A stretch of DNA of 64,000 bases, from NCBI RefSeq assembly GCF_030124145.1, contig NZ_JASKMS010000005.1:314982-378981 (forward strand). The letters are read 5' to 3'. The translations under genes were made by a program, and so were the position numbers. Below the pieces are notes generated by a model. The model did not search any database. It saw only the letters and a list, made by a program, of their open reading frames with translations, and was not told the origin of the DNA. Positions 36,627 through 48,429 of this stretch are shown in pieces (positions within the stretch are counted from its first letter, which is position 1; each line of letters starts with the position of its first letter). This DNA is from Streptomyces sp. 378 (GTDB lineage Bacteria; Actinomycetota; Actinomycetes; Streptomycetales; Streptomycetaceae).

Positions 36627-37934
36627 TCATCCGGCGGCGGTCCCCGCGACCGCCCCGGCCGGCATGGGACGTGTCTCCGGCAGCAACGCGAAACACCCGA
36701 GGCTGCACAGCGCGATCGCCGTCAGATAGGCGGCCACGCCCCACGGCACCCGTCCGCCCTGCTCGGCCAGGGCCGTCGCCACGATCGGTGTGAGCGCGCC
36801 TCCGAGGACCCCGCCGAGGTTGTAGCCCACGGCGGCGCCGGTGCAGCGCACCCGTGGCTCGTACAGCTCCGGCAGGTACGCGGCGATCACGGCGAACATC
36901 GTGATGAACGCCAGCATCGCCCCGAGGAAGCCCAGGAACATCGGCAGCGGCGCCCCGGTGGCCAGCAACGCGATCATCGGGAACATCCACAGAGCGGCGG
37001 CCGCACAACCGGCCAGACACAGCGGCCGCCGGCCACAGCGGTCGCCGAGCAGCGCCATCAGCGGGGTGAGCGCGCCCTTCACCAGCACCGCGCCCATGAT
37101 GCAGGTGAGCATGACGGAGCGGCTCACCCCGAGCCGCTCCGTCCCGTAGGCGAGGGACCAGGTCGTCACCGCGTAGAAGATGGCGTAGCCGATCGCGAGT
37201 CCTCCGCCGGTCAGCAGGAGAAGCCGCCAGTGGTCGCGGACGACTTCGGCGAAGGGCACGCGCGCGTGGTCGCCGATCGCGAGGAAGCTGGGGCTCTCGG
37301 TGAGCGACGAGCGCAGCCACAGTCCGGCCACGGCCAGCACACCCGCCGCCCAGAACGGCACCCGCCACCCCCACGCGGCGAACTGCGCGTCGGTCAGCGT
37401 CGAGGACAGCCCGAGCACCACACCGTTGGCGAGAAGGAACCCCAGCGCGGGCCCGACCTGGGGGAAGCTCGACCACAGCACGCGTCGTTCGGCCGGCGCG
37501 TGCTCCACGGCCAGCAGGACCGCCCCGCCCCACTCCCCGCCGAGCCCCAGCCCCTGGAGGAAGCGCAGCACCAGGAGCAGCAGAGGAGCGGCCACGCCGA
37601 TCGTGTCGTACGTCGGCACGCAGCCGACCGCGACGGTGGAGGCCCCGGTCAGCAACAGAGAGGCGAGGAGCACCGGCCGTCGCCCGCGCCGGTCCCCGAT
37701 GTGCCCGAACAGCACCGATCCGAGCGGCCGGGCCACGAAGCCGACACCGAAGGTGGCGAAGGCGGCCAGCGTCCCGGCCACCGGGGAGAAGGTCGGGAAG
37801 AACAACGGCCCCAGGATCAGAGCCGCCGCGGTGCCGTAGACGAAGAAGTCGTAGAACTCGATGGCGGTGCCGGCGAGGGAGGCGGCCGCGAGGCGCGGCA
37901 TGGAGGGTGCCCTTACGGTGTGTACGTCGTGCAT
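36627..37934 (-). CDS. MHS-family MFS transporter
   Basis: Metabolite:proton symporter of 435 residues and 12 membrane segments. It has the metabolite:H+ symporter signature: FYDFFVYGTAAALILGPLF in helix 1, FGHIGDRRGRRPVLLASLLL between helices 2 and 3, and RFLQGLGLGGEWGGAVLLAVE in helix 4. Relatives carry shikimate, alpha-ketoglutarate, citrate or proline/betaine; the substrate here is not evident. Transcription converges on terC and the two are separated by a strong hairpin. Confidence 0.9.
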   Translation of the reverse strand: MHDVHTVRAPSMPRLAAASLAGTAIEFYDFFVYGTAAALILGPLFFPTFSPVAGTLAAFATFGVGFVARPLGSVLFGHIGDRRGRRPVLLASLLLTGASTVAVGCVPTYDTIGVAAPLLLLVLRFLQGLGLGGEWGGAVLLAVEHAPAERRVLWSSFPQVGPALGFLLANGVVLGLSSTLTDAQFAAWGWRVPFWAAGVLAVAGLWLRSSLTESPSFLAIGDHARVPFAEVVRDHWRLLLLTGGGLAIGYAIFYAVTTWSLAYGTERLGVSRSVMLTCIMGAVLVKGALTPLMALLGDRCGRRPLCLAGCAAAALWMFPMIALLATGAPLPMFLGFLGAMLAFITMFAVIAAYLPELYEPRVRCTGAAVGYNLGGVLGGALTPIVATALAEQGGRVPWGVAAYLTAIALCSLGCFALLPETRPMPAGAVAGTAAG

Positions 37935-37995
37935 GCCGCGTCAACTACCCACCGTGACCGGCGGTTACGGGGGCGCGCGGAGGGCTCGGGGGCCC

Positions 37996-39051
37996 TCAGT
38001 ACGTGACCGTGATGCGCCGGGCGGGGCCGTCCACGCGCACGATTCCTCCGTACGGGATCACCAGTTGCGGATCGGTGTGCCCGAAGTCCACGTCGAAGAC
38101 GATCGTGGTCCCGGGGGCGTAGGTCCGCATGGCGCGCAGGACGGCCTCGCGTTGGTCGGCCGCGTAACGGGCGCCCTCCTCAGGGGGGTTGGGCTGCTCG
38201 AAGGACCAGGTCTTCGGCCGGCCCATGAGCAGGGCCGAGAAGCGCCCCAGCAGGCCGCGCTCGCCCATGTTCCGCAGGGTGCAGAAGACCTCCGTGGCGC
38301 TCGGCATGCCCTCGGAGGTCTCCAGGAGCAGCACGTCGCCGTCGTACTCGGACAGGTCGCGTGCGATCTCCCGGTCGGCCATCAGGAGCCAGCCGAGAAT
38401 CTCCAGGCAGCCGCCCCAACTGCGGCCCTCGATCACCCGGTCGGGGTTCACCCAGGTCCAGCCGGTCCCGGGCCGGGTCTCCGGCTCCGCGTCGAAGGTC
38501 GCCGGGTCGGCCCAGTCCCGGTCGACGTCGCGCCACCGCTCGGCGGGCCTCAACTCGTACGGACCGGAGGTGAACAGGGCCGCCCGCAGGGACTCGGCGG
38601 TCTGCGGGTGCATGGCCCCGGGGCGGCCCAGCTCGCACATCACGCTCCCGCCGTGGAAGGCCACGATGCCGCAGGTGCGCAGGAACGCGAGCAGGTTCGT
38701 GTTGTCGCTCATCCCGAAGAACGGCTTCGGGTTCGCCCGGATCAACTCCCGGTCCAGATACGGCAGCACGGTGATCTGGTCGTCCCCGCCGATCGACGCG
38801 ACGACCGCCTTGATGCCGGGGTCGGAGAAGGCGGCGTGGATGTCGTCGGCCCGTTCCCGGGGCGTGGAACCCATCACGCGGGTCGCCGGGTACTCGACCG
38901 GTTCCAGCCCGTATTCCTTGCGCAGCCGATCGAGGCCCAACTCGTAGGGGAGCGGGAAGAGGGCCGGCAGGCCGGAGGAAGGGGAGATCACCGCGATGCG
39001 GTCACCGGGCGACGGCTTGGGCGGACACGTCGGGCTGGTCAGGCTCGTCAT
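37996..39051 (-). CDS. S66-family LD-carboxypeptidase / MccF-like peptidase
   Basis: Cytoplasmic serine peptidase of 351 residues. The nucleophile-elbow GMSDNTNL and the upstream GGDDQITVLPYLD match the S66 family, which includes LdcA (murein tetrapeptide recycling) and MccF (self-immunity to microcin C). The SDNTN form is closer to MccF-like members, so it could process peptide antibiotics or murein peptides. The -10-like TAGTCT (39058-39063, minus strand) is 6 bp before ATG with no SD: a leaderless start. A six-copy repeat lies just upstream. Confidence 0.88.
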   Translation of the reverse strand: MTSLTSPTCPPKPSPGDRIAVISPSSGLPALFPLPYELGLDRLRKEYGLEPVEYPATRVMGSTPRERADDIHAAFSDPGIKAVVASIGGDDQITVLPYLDRELIRANPKPFFGMSDNTNLLAFLRTCGIVAFHGGSVMCELGRPGAMHPQTAESLRAALFTSGPYELRPAERWRDVDRDWADPATFDAEPETRPGTGWTWVNPDRVIEGRSWGGCLEILGWLLMADREIARDLSEYDGDVLLLETSEGMPSATEVFCTLRNMGERGLLGRFSALLMGRPKTWSFEQPNPPEEGARYAADQREAVLRAMRTYAPGTTIVFDVDFGHTDPQLVIPYGGIVRVDGPARRITVTY

Positions 39052-39077
39052 GCCGGGAGACTACGACCCGCCGGTCT

Positions 39078-39340
39078 GCGGCGCACTGCGATAAACCGGC
39101 GGTGAGGGCGGAGGGGGGGCGGCTGCGGCGCACCGCGATGAGGGGTGGTGAGGGCGGAGGGGGGACGGCTGCGGCGCACCGCGATGAGGGGTGGTGAGGG
39201 CGGAGGGGGGACGGTCGCGGCGCACCGCCCTAAACGGCGTTGAGCGCGGAGAGGGGCCGGCCACGGCACACCGCGAGAAGCCGGTGTCGAGCGCGGAGGG
39301 GGATCGGCCGCGCGCCCCGTGATAGACCGGCTGTGAGCAG
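39078..39340. repeat. Six tandem copies of a 46-bp unit
   Basis: Copies beginning GCGGCGCACYGCGAT start at 39078, 39125, 39171, 39217, 39263 and about 39310 (46- or 47-bp steps). Copies two and three are nearly identical and outer copies are more diverged. The array fills the gap between the leaderless S66 peptidase start and aroQ, so it may lie in both promoters. Confidence 0.85.
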
Positions 39341-39382
39341 CGGTCCGTCACGGGCCGCGACCCTGAACGGACCGGAGGAACC

Positions 39383-39856
39383 GTGCCCCGCACCCTGGCC
39401 AACGCCCCGATCATGATCCTCAACGGCCCCAACCTGAACCTGCTCGGCCAGCGTCAGCCGGAGATCTACGGCTCCGACACCCTCGCCGACGTCGAGGCCC
39501 TGTGCGCCAAGGCGGCGGCCGCGCACGGCGGTACGGTCGACTTCCGCCAGTCCAACCACGAGGGCGAGCTGGTCGACTGGATCCACGAGGCGCGGCTGAA
39601 CCACTGCGGCATCGTGATCAACCCGGGGGCCTACTCCCACACCTCCGTCGCCATCCTGGACGCCCTCAACACCTGTGACGGCCTGCCGGTGCTGGAGGTC
39701 CACATCTCCAACATCCACCAGCGCGAGACGTTCCGGCACCACTCCTACGTCTCGCTGCGCGCCGACGGGGTCATCGCGGGCTGCGGCGTGCAGGGGTACG
39801 TCTTCGGGGTGGAGCGTGTCGTGGCGCTGACCGGGGCGGCGCGGGCGGACGCGTAG
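39383..39856 (+). CDS. aroQ: Type II 3-dehydroquinate dehydratase
   Basis: Third step of the shikimate pathway: 3-dehydroquinate to 3-dehydroshikimate. The 157-residue protein has the dodecameric type II signature: [18 protein letters not shown] with the catalytic Arg/Tyr lid, [33 protein letters not shown] and [20 protein letters not shown] with the catalytic His. GGAGGAACC precedes GTG. No other shikimate gene is adjacent. Confidence 0.96.
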   Translation: MPRTLANAPIMILNGPNLNLLGQRQPEIYGSDTLADVEALCAKAAAAHGGTVDFRQSNHEGELVDWIHEARLNHCGIVINPGAYSHTSVAILDALNTCDGLPVLEVHISNIHQRETFRHHSYVSLRADGVIAGCGVQGYVFGVERVVALTGAARADA

Positions 39857-40178
39857 GCGGCAGCCGACGATGTAAGCCCCGCCGGGCATGGCGAGCGCCG
39901 CTTACCGACGGCGGCGGCATGTGCCGGGGCCGCCGGCCGAGGGCGGGGATCGACAGGCCGGCGGCCCATCCGCCCAGGAGCCGTCATCCTGCGCGGGGCT
40001 GATACCAGTTGACTGCGCAACCAAGGGGGAGGGGGAGCGTCTGTGCGGCGCCGGTGTGTGCGAACGATTCACACGGGGCGCGTGCGCGGCTCACCACTCC
40101 ACACGTTCGCGCCCCGCGCAGTCACGCACCACTCCGACGCGTCCGTCACCACCCGTGCGTGCCACTCCGACGCGTCCG
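39857..40178. other. 322-bp convergent intergenic region
   Basis: No gene supported. It holds a GTGTG-TGCGAACGATT-CACAC symmetry near 40052 and, at its right end, tandem copies of the neighbouring hydrolase gene's 3' end (see the adjoining repeat). No clear terminator hairpin for aroQ was found. Confidence 0.4.
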
Positions 40179-40208
40179 TCACCACCCGCGCGCGTGCCAC
40201 TCCGGCAG
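40091..40208. repeat. 33-35-bp tandem repeats derived from the MBL gene 3' end
   Basis: CCACTCCGACGCGTCCGTCACCACCCG occurs at 40129 and 40162; a further partial copy (CCACTCCGG) begins at 40197 inside the MBL gene, and a partial one near 40094. The TCACCACCCG element is the stop codon and last codons of that gene, so the array copies the gene's end outward. Confidence 0.75.
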
Positions 40209-40835
40209 GTGCGGGCGCTCGGCGCCGAGGGACGTGTCGTTGCCGTGCCCCGGGTAGACCCAGGTCTCGTCCGGAAGGGCGCCGAAGATCTTGGTCTCGA
40301 CATCGTGGATGAGGCTGGCGAACGCCTCGGGGTCCTTGTGGGTGTTGCCCACACCGCCCGGGAAGAGGCAGTCCCCTGTGAACACATGAGGGTGCCCGTG
40401 CGGGTCGTCGTAGACGAGGGCGATCGAACCGGGCGTGTGCCCGACCAGGTGGCGCGCGGTGAGCTCCACGCGCCCCACCCGGATGGTGTCGCCGTCGTCG
40501 ACCAGCACGTCGGTGCGTACGGGGATGCCCTCGGCGTCCTCCCGGCCCGCGTACGTGCGGGCGCCGGTGGCCGCCACGACCTCGGCGAGCGCCTGCCAGT
40601 GGTCGCCGTGCCGGTGGGTCGTGACGACGGACGCGACGCCGTCGCGGCCGATCATGCCGAGCAGTGTCCCGGCCTCGTTCGCGGCGTCGATCAGCAACTG
40701 CTCGTCCGTGGCCCGACAGCGCAGCAGATAGGCGTTGTTGTTCATCGGGCCGACCGCGATCTTCGTGATCATCAGGTCCTTGAGCTCGTGCACATCGGCC
40801 GGTCCGCCGACCGTCACCTCTCCGCTGTACGTCAT
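40179..40835 (-). CDS. Metallo-beta-lactamase-fold hydrolase (glyoxalase II-like)
   Basis: A 218-residue MBL-fold enzyme with the binuclear zinc motif THRHGDHW, a second His in LVGHTPGSIAL, the bridging Asp in FTGDCLF and the last His in VYPGHGNDT. The compact size and VYPGHG resemble glyoxalase II-type thioester hydrolases. The true substrate is unknown; a mycothiol thioester is possible in an actinomycete. The -10 TAGGCT (40843-40848, minus) is 7 bp before ATG: a leaderless start. Confidence 0.88.
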   Translation of the reverse strand: MTYSGEVTVGGPADVHELKDLMITKIAVGPMNNNAYLLRCRATDEQLLIDAANEAGTLLGMIGRDGVASVVTTHRHGDHWQALAEVVAATGARTYAGREDAEGIPVRTDVLVDDGDTIRVGRVELTARHLVGHTPGSIALVYDDPHGHPHVFTGDCLFPGGVGNTHKDPEAFASLIHDVETKIFGALPDETWVYPGHGNDTSLGAERPHLPEWHARGW

Positions 40836-40889
40836 GTCCGCCAGCCTATAGCGGGGGAGCGGCCACGGTCCCGCACCCGGGAAGCGGCC

Positions 40890-41579
40890 CTACAGCGGGG
40901 GCAACGCCGGGAGCGGACCCCCGTCCACCTTGAGCGCGGTCCCGGTACGGCGGCCGGCGAGCCAGCCCAGCAGGTCCGCCGGAGAGCCCGTGACGGTCAC
41001 CTCCGGACGGCCTTCGGCCTGCCGTCCCGTGCTCCACGCGCGCGTGCCGTCCGTGAGGCGCGTGGGCGGCACGTCCGGGTGTCCGGCGAACCGGTCGGCG
41101 AGGAAGCCGATCTCCCGCTCGGTGAAGTCCGCCGGAAGATCCTCCAGCTCGTACCCGATGTCCAGGTCCACGTGGTGCAGCTCCACCTCGACCCATCGCC
41201 GGAACGGCACCCGGGACGCGGAGTCCGTGACGCCGTTGCGCAGCTCCACCGTGCGCGCCCAGTCCGCGGGGGCGCCCCCGGCCTCCTGGAAGCGGGCCGC
41301 GCTCTCCCGTAGGTCGGCGAGCTGGACGGCGAGGCCGCGCGGGGCGTCCCGCTCGATGTCGGCGTCCCGGGCCTCGCCGGAGACGTACATGGGACGCCCT
41401 TCGAGCACGTTCACCAGGGCGTCCGCGTTGCGGGCGAGGTGGGCCAGGACATGACCGCGGCTCCAGCCGGGCAGCCGTGACGGGTGGGTCACAGCCGCGT
41501 TGTCCAGTGTGCCGACTGCGGTCAGCAGCCGTTCCGTCGCGTCACGTACAGACGCCAGGTCATGAGCGTGATCAATCAT
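40890..41579 (-). CDS. Maleylpyruvate isomerase family mycothiol-dependent protein
   Basis: DinB/MDMPI-fold protein of 229 residues. The N-terminal four-helix domain shows the three-His metal site: ATHPSRLPGWSRGHVLAHLA with two His, and VEVELHHVDLDIGY further on. The C-terminal part is the MDMPI_C domain. Family members use mycothiol in isomerase or detoxification reactions. I chose ATG 41579, 7 bp from the -10-like TAAGGT, again a leaderless arrangement. It is divergent from uvrA. Confidence 0.85.
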   Translation of the reverse strand: MIDHAHDLASVRDATERLLTAVGTLDNAAVTHPSRLPGWSRGHVLAHLARNADALVNVLEGRPMYVSGEARDADIERDAPRGLAVQLADLRESAARFQEAGGAPADWARTVELRNGVTDSASRVPFRRWVEVELHHVDLDIGYELEDLPADFTEREIGFLADRFAGHPDVPPTRLTDGTRAWSTGRQAEGRPEVTVTGSPADLLGWLAGRRTGTALKVDGGPLPALPPL

Positions 41580-41723
41580 GCTGCTGACCTTAGCTCCGCC
41601 ACTCCTTCGGGTGAAGGTGGTGAAGCAGTGCCGTAAATCGAAAGCACGTGCTATATGGTCGGACGTGGCGTCGGGCATGCTGGAGAGCCGGGGTTTGTTG
41701 ACAACCCGTGAATCCGTCCGGCG

Positions 41724-41746
41724 TTGTCAGTGGCTCCCCCTAGTCT
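41724..41746 (+). promoter_or_regulatory. RecA-NDp / PafBC-type damage promoter of uvrA
   Basis: TTGTCAGTG (41724-41732), 8 bp, TAGTCT (41741-41746). Full consensus match, with the extended GGC seen in mycobacterial examples. The GTG start lies about 50 bp after the predicted transcription start. Confidence 0.82.
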
Positions 41747-41801
41747 GAGAAAGACGGGGGCCCCGCCCCTGTCACTTCTCTCAAGAAAGGTGCGGACCGG
41801 C

Positions 41802-44828
<3,027 letters not shown>

Positions 44829-44838
44829 CGTCCCGGCC

Positions 44839-44886
44839 GAACGCGCCGTGTCCCACAGGCAATGTCCTGTGGGACACGGCGCGTTC
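44839..44886 (+). terminator. Perfect 21-bp stem terminator of uvrA
   Basis: GAACGCGCCGTGTCCCACAG plus G (44839-44859) pairs fully with 44866-44886 around the loop CAATGT, 11 bp after the uvrA stop. Confidence 0.85.
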
Positions 44887-44906
44887 CGCGTGCGGTCAGG
44901 GGTCCT

Positions 44907-45131
44907 TCAGGCGTCCTTCGGCTCCACGAACTGCATGTCGAGCTGGATCTTGACCACCTCGCCGAGCAGACCGGGGGCGAAGTCGAGGCCGAACTCGCTG
45001 CGCCGGATCTCACCCGTCGCCTCGAACCCGGCATGCCGGCTGCCGTCCATCGGCACCTCGACCAGCCCACCGAACTCCACGGCGAGCGTCACCGGGCGGG
45101 TCACGCCGCCGATCGTCAGCTCGCCAACCGA
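44907..45131 (-). pseudogene. C-terminal remnant of a YceI-family protein
   Basis: About 74 codons match the C-terminal half of YceI lipocalin-like proteins: GELTIGGVTRPVTLAVEFGG, then EIRRSEFGLDFAPGLLGEVV and QLDMQFVEPKDA. A full YceI has about 180-190 residues; the N-terminal half, with the first strands, is absent. The frame continues upstream only as antisense of another gene fragment. A deletion or rearrangement at about 45131-45169 probably removed it. Confidence 0.7.
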
Positions 45132-45168
45132 CCGGTTCGCCGACCTGGCCATGACACCGCGGCGGACG

Positions 45169-45360
45169 GGTTGCCAGGACATCGAACACCCCGAGGCCGG
45201 TTCCCTGCGGCTGCTGGTCGAGACGCTCACGCTTCCCGACGACGGGCAGCAGGTCGTCATCCACCTCCCCGCGGACGACGCCACGGCCGCCGCCCTGGAC
45301 CGCCTCAACGGCCGCCGCCCCGGCGCCCTGCGGGCCGTCGCGACGGGGGAGACCGGCTGA
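45169..45360 (+). pseudogene. C-terminal remnant resembling an XRE/MmyB-type regulator
   Basis: Sixty-three codons on the plus strand encode IEHPEAGSLRLLVETLTLPD and QQVVIHLPADDATAAALDRL, the typical end of the MmyB-like ligand-binding domain of Streptomyces XRE regulators. No HTH or start codon context remains; the reading frame upstream enters the YceI remnant on the other strand. Two tail fragments thus face each other across a deletion junction. Confidence 0.5.
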
Positions 45361-45395
45361 GGCCCCTCGGCCCGCCGCGAGTCCTTCTGCCCGGG

Positions 45396-46304
45396 TCAGT
45401 CCGTCAGCTCGTGCGCGTAGGGCGGCTCCGCCCCGGCCCGTGAGCAGGTGACGGCCGCCGCGCGGGCCGCGAAGCCCAGCAGTTCCCTCCAGCCGTCGGG
45501 GCCCAGGGCGGCCGTCGCGTGCCTGCTGAGGGCGTCGCGCACCGCGAGTCCGTGCAGCAGCGCCGCGTTGACCGTGTCGCCCGCGCCGATCGTGTCCACG
45601 ACCGCCACACGTTCGCCCGGCACCGCGTGCACGCCGCCGTCGGCGGTGAACACGGTCAGACCGTCCCCGCCCCGGGTGATCACGACCGCCGCCGGGCCGG
45701 CCGCCAGCCACTCCTGGGGCGTCCCGCCCAGCCACTCGGCGTCCTCCTGGGACAGCTTCAGCAGGGACACCGACGGCAGCCAGCTCTTGAACCGCGCCCG
45801 GTAGGCGTCCGCGTCCGGGATCAGCCCGGGCCTGATGTTCGGGTCCAGCGCGGTGAACACGCCCTGCGCGGACGCCCGGCGCATCAGCTCCTCGTATGCG
45901 CTCGCTCCCGGCTCCAGCACCAGGGAGCAGGTGCCGAAGGACACCGCCCGGGTGCCGGACGGCAGCGCCGAGGGCGCCGAGAACAGCCGGTCCGCCGTCC
46001 CGTCGACGTAGAAGGAGTACGCCGCCGAACCGTCCGTGCCGATCGTGGCGACGGCGAGGGTCGTCGGCTCGGTGCCCCGCTGCACCGCGGACACATCGAC
46101 CCCGGTCTCGCGCAGCCGGTCCAGCAGGGCCTCCCCGAAGGCGTCGGCCGACACCCGGGAGCAGAAGGCGGCGGAGGAGCCGAGGCGCCCCAGCGCCACG
46201 GCCGTGTTGAACGGGCCGCCGCCGAGCGCCGGCTGCAGCGCCGCCAGGGCACCCGTGCCCTGCGGTACCAGGTCGATCAGTGCCTCACCGGCGACGACGA
46301 TCAC
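45396..46304 (-). CDS. PfkB-family carbohydrate kinase (fructokinase-like)
   Basis: Ribokinase-fold sugar kinase of 302 residues. It starts IVVAGEALIDLVPQG, the usual opening of fructokinases, and carries motif 1 GGGPFNTAVALGRLG and motif 2 DTIGAGDTVNAALLHGL with the catalytic Asp. Its GTG overlaps the TGA of the LacI gene (GTGA), and GGAAGG lies 8 bp upstream. The coupling suggests that the regulator responds to the sugar or sugar phosphate handled by this kinase. No permease is adjacent. Confidence 0.88.
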   Translation of the reverse strand: MIVVAGEALIDLVPQGTGALAALQPALGGGPFNTAVALGRLGSSAAFCSRVSADAFGEALLDRLRETGVDVSAVQRGTEPTTLAVATIGTDGSAAYSFYVDGTADRLFSAPSALPSGTRAVSFGTCSLVLEPGASAYEELMRRASAQGVFTALDPNIRPGLIPDADAYRARFKSWLPSVSLLKLSQEDAEWLGGTPQEWLAAGPAAVVITRGGDGLTVFTADGGVHAVPGERVAVVDTIGAGDTVNAALLHGLAVRDALSRHATAALGPDGWRELLGFAARAAAVTCSRAGAEPPYAHELTD

Positions 46305-47344
46305 GACGGTGTTCCTTCCTCGGACGGGCTGGGGCAGCCGCAGGACGTGCGGTGGACGAAGGCGCAGGGCAGGCGCACGGTCCGGGCGGGCCGGTCCGGT
46401 TCGGCGAGGCGCTCCAGGAGCACGCCCACGGCCCGGGCGCCGATGTCCTTGCCGGGCTGCGCGATGGCGGTGAGCCGGGGCGAGAACAGATCCGCCCAGG
46501 CGAAGTCGTCGAAGCAGCACAGCGCGATGTCACCCGGTACGGACAGGCCGTGCGCGCTCAGGGTACGCAGCACGCCGATGGTCATGGCGTTGTTGCCGGT
46601 GACCAGGGCGGTGGGCGGCACACCCAGGGACAGCAGGGCCTCCGTGGCCTGCTCGGCGCCGGCCGACTCCGAGTCGCCGTGCACCAGCAGCCGCCCGTCG
46701 TACGCCAGCCCCGCGAACGCCAGACCACTGCGGTAGCCGGTGATCCGCTCGCTCGTGGTGCTGAGCCCGGGCCGCCCCGCCACCAACCCGATCCGCCGGT
46801 GACCGAGGTCGGCGAGATGGGTGACCAGCCGGGACATCGGTTCGGCGTTGTCGGCGCACACCTGGTCGAAACCCGGACCGGCGGCGGCCCCCGGCGCGTC
46901 CACCAGCCGGTCCAGGAACACGGCCGGTACGTCGTGCCGCCCCAGGTAGGCGAGCAGCCCGCGGGGGTCGGCCGAGGGTGCGACGATCATGCCGTCCACC
47001 CGGCGCTCGTGCAGCAGTTGGACCACCTTGCGCTCGTGCTCCGGGTCGTCGTGCGGATCTGCGATCAGCAGGCTGTAACCGGCCTCCAGTGCGGCGGCCT
47101 CGACGCCCTGGAGGATCTCCGTGAAGTACGGGTTGCTGATCGCCGACACCGCCAGCCCGAACGACCGGGTGCGGGACGTCACCAGGGAACGGGCCAGCGT
47201 GTTGGTGGTGTAGCCGAGCTCCTCCACGGCGTCGAGGACCGCCTGGCGGGTGTGCGGCAGTACGGGCCGGGTGCCGTTCAGCACGTGTGAGACGGTCGCC
47301 ACGGAGACACCGGCGCTCCGTGCGACGTCGGCCATCGTCGCCAT
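46301..47344 (-). CDS. LacI-family transcriptional regulator
   Basis: A 347-residue LacI/GalR repressor. The N-terminal HTH is MADVARSAGVSVATVSHVLNG, with the hinge helix near NTLARSLVTSRT. The periplasmic-binding-like core begins SFGLAVSAISNPYFTEILQG. The C-terminus is Cys-containing (SCGCPS). Upstream are two 12-bp near-palindromes that look like its operators (47404-47429). It is the first gene of an operon with a fructokinase-like gene, so autoregulated sugar metabolism is likely. Confidence 0.92.
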   Translation of the reverse strand: MATMADVARSAGVSVATVSHVLNGTRPVLPHTRQAVLDAVEELGYTTNTLARSLVTSRTRSFGLAVSAISNPYFTEILQGVEAAALEAGYSLLIADPHDDPEHERKVVQLLHERRVDGMIVAPSADPRGLLAYLGRHDVPAVFLDRLVDAPGAAAGPGFDQVCADNAEPMSRLVTHLADLGHRRIGLVAGRPGLSTTSERITGYRSGLAFAGLAYDGRLLVHGDSESAGAEQATEALLSLGVPPTALVTGNNAMTIGVLRTLSAHGLSVPGDIALCCFDDFAWADLFSPRLTAIAQPGKDIGARAVGVLLERLAEPDRPARTVRLPCAFVHRTSCGCPSPSEEGTPS

Positions 47345-47403
47345 GCCGCTCCCGCCTCCTCGATCAGGTCCCGGCGGGGAACGTACCCCATCGGAGCAGC
47401 CGA

Positions 47404-47429
47404 CGTAAACGCTTACGCAATCGTTTACG
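47404..47429. promoter_or_regulatory. Candidate LacI-type operator
   Basis: CGTAAACG (47404-47411) and CGTTTACG (47422-47429) form a perfect 8-bp inverted repeat. GTAAACGCTTAC and GCAATCGTTTAC are abutting 12-bp near-palindromes with the central CG typical of LacI/GalR operators. It lies about 60 bp before the regulator start. Confidence 0.7.
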
Positions 47430-47481
47430 CAGGATCGAGGCCCACAGCGCCGACCGCGGGCCGCCGCTGCCCCGCGAGCCG

Positions 47482-48429
47482 CTACTCCCAGTCCCAGCCG
47501 ATCCCCAGGAACCCCGCCCGCACCCGCGGCTCGACCAGGTGCACCGACCGGTGCCGGCTGCTCAGCGCCAGGTCCTGGCATCCGCTGCGCGGCGCCGCCG
47601 CCGAGTGCTGGGCGAAGCGGTGGCAGCGCACCGGGACGGCCGCCGCGTCGAAGCAGATCTGGAGGGCGTACTGGCCGCCGGGGGAGTCGAAGCCGCGGAC
47701 GTACTCGCGGGACACGCCCGCCGTGCCGTCCTCGACGCCGTAGCGGAACAGGAAGGTGTCCCCGGCCCGCAGCCGGGTGTCGAAGAGCAGCTCGGCCGCG
47801 AGCACGCCTGTGTCGCGGTGCCAACGGACCCGCCCGGTACGGCAGTTCTCCAGGGCGTGCACCCGCATGCGCTCGGGCGCGGCTCCCCGGTCGCCGTGGT
47901 GGACGGCCACGAAGCGGTCGACGCCGTCCCGATGGGCGCGCACGATGTGGTGCGACTCGCGCTCGGCCAGTTCGCGCCGGGCCCCGATCCGGAGCCGCTC
48001 GTGGTGGCCGAGGGTGTGCAGGCCCCCGTCCGGCGGGCAGCCCAGCTCGGCCAGCAACTGGTCCAGGACCCCGGAGGCCTCGACGAGCGAGCGATAGGAG
48101 CGGGCGGCCGGCCGCAGACCGGACGGGCTCTGCCCGGACTCCGCGAGCAGCCGGATCAGCGACTCCTCGGGAAGCTCCAGGATCTCCTCCAGCGCGCGCA
48201 CGGCCCGCAGCGACTCCGGGCGCTGTGGGCGCCGGGCCCCCTGCTGCCAGTAACTGAGACTCGTGACGCCGACCTTCACACCGTGACGGGACAGATGGTG
48301 CTGCACGCGTTGCAGGGGCAGGCCGCGGGCGGCGATCGCGGCGCGCAGGGCGACGTGGAAGGGGCCTCCTCGCAGGGCCGAGTCCAGTTCCGCGGTGGCG
48401 ACGTCCGCGTGCTGTGGGGCGTGCGGCAT
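47482..48429 (-). CDS. XRE-like transcriptional regulator
   Basis: A 315-residue protein with an N-terminal HTH-like region (about 25-75; LQRVQHHLSRHGVKVGVTSL with YWQQGARRPQRPESL) typical of a subset of Streptomyces XRE proteins. The C-terminal 200 residues carry a beta-rich putative sensor domain with no recognised family; FLFRYGVEDG and REYVRGFDSPGGQY are notable. A leader of AGAGG about 8 bp before ATG is acceptable. The regulated genes are unknown. Confidence 0.75.
   Translation of the reverse strand: MPHAPQHADVATAELDSALRGGPFHVALRAAIAARGLPLQRVQHHLSRHGVKVGVTSLSYWQQGARRPQRPESLRAVRALEEILELPEESLIRLLAESGQSPSGLRPAARSYRSLVEASGVLDQLLAELGCPPDGGLHTLGHHERLRIGARRELAERESHHIVRAHRDGVDRFVAVHHGDRGAAPERMRVHALENCRTGRVRWHRDTGVLAAELLFDTRLRAGDTFLFRYGVEDGTAGVSREYVRGFDSPGGQYALQICFDAAAVPVRCHRFAQHSAAAPRSGCQDLALSSRHRSVHLVEPRVRAGFLGIGWDWE

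Noticed and set aside
39078..39340. Regular repeats considered as a CRISPR array.
   Set aside because: Units are contiguous, with no unique spacers between conserved repeats, and no cas genes are present.
45010..45735. Overlapping minus-strand frames through the sugar kinase and YceI remnant.
   Set aside because: They are out-of-frame readings of the kinase gene with biased Arg/Gly composition.
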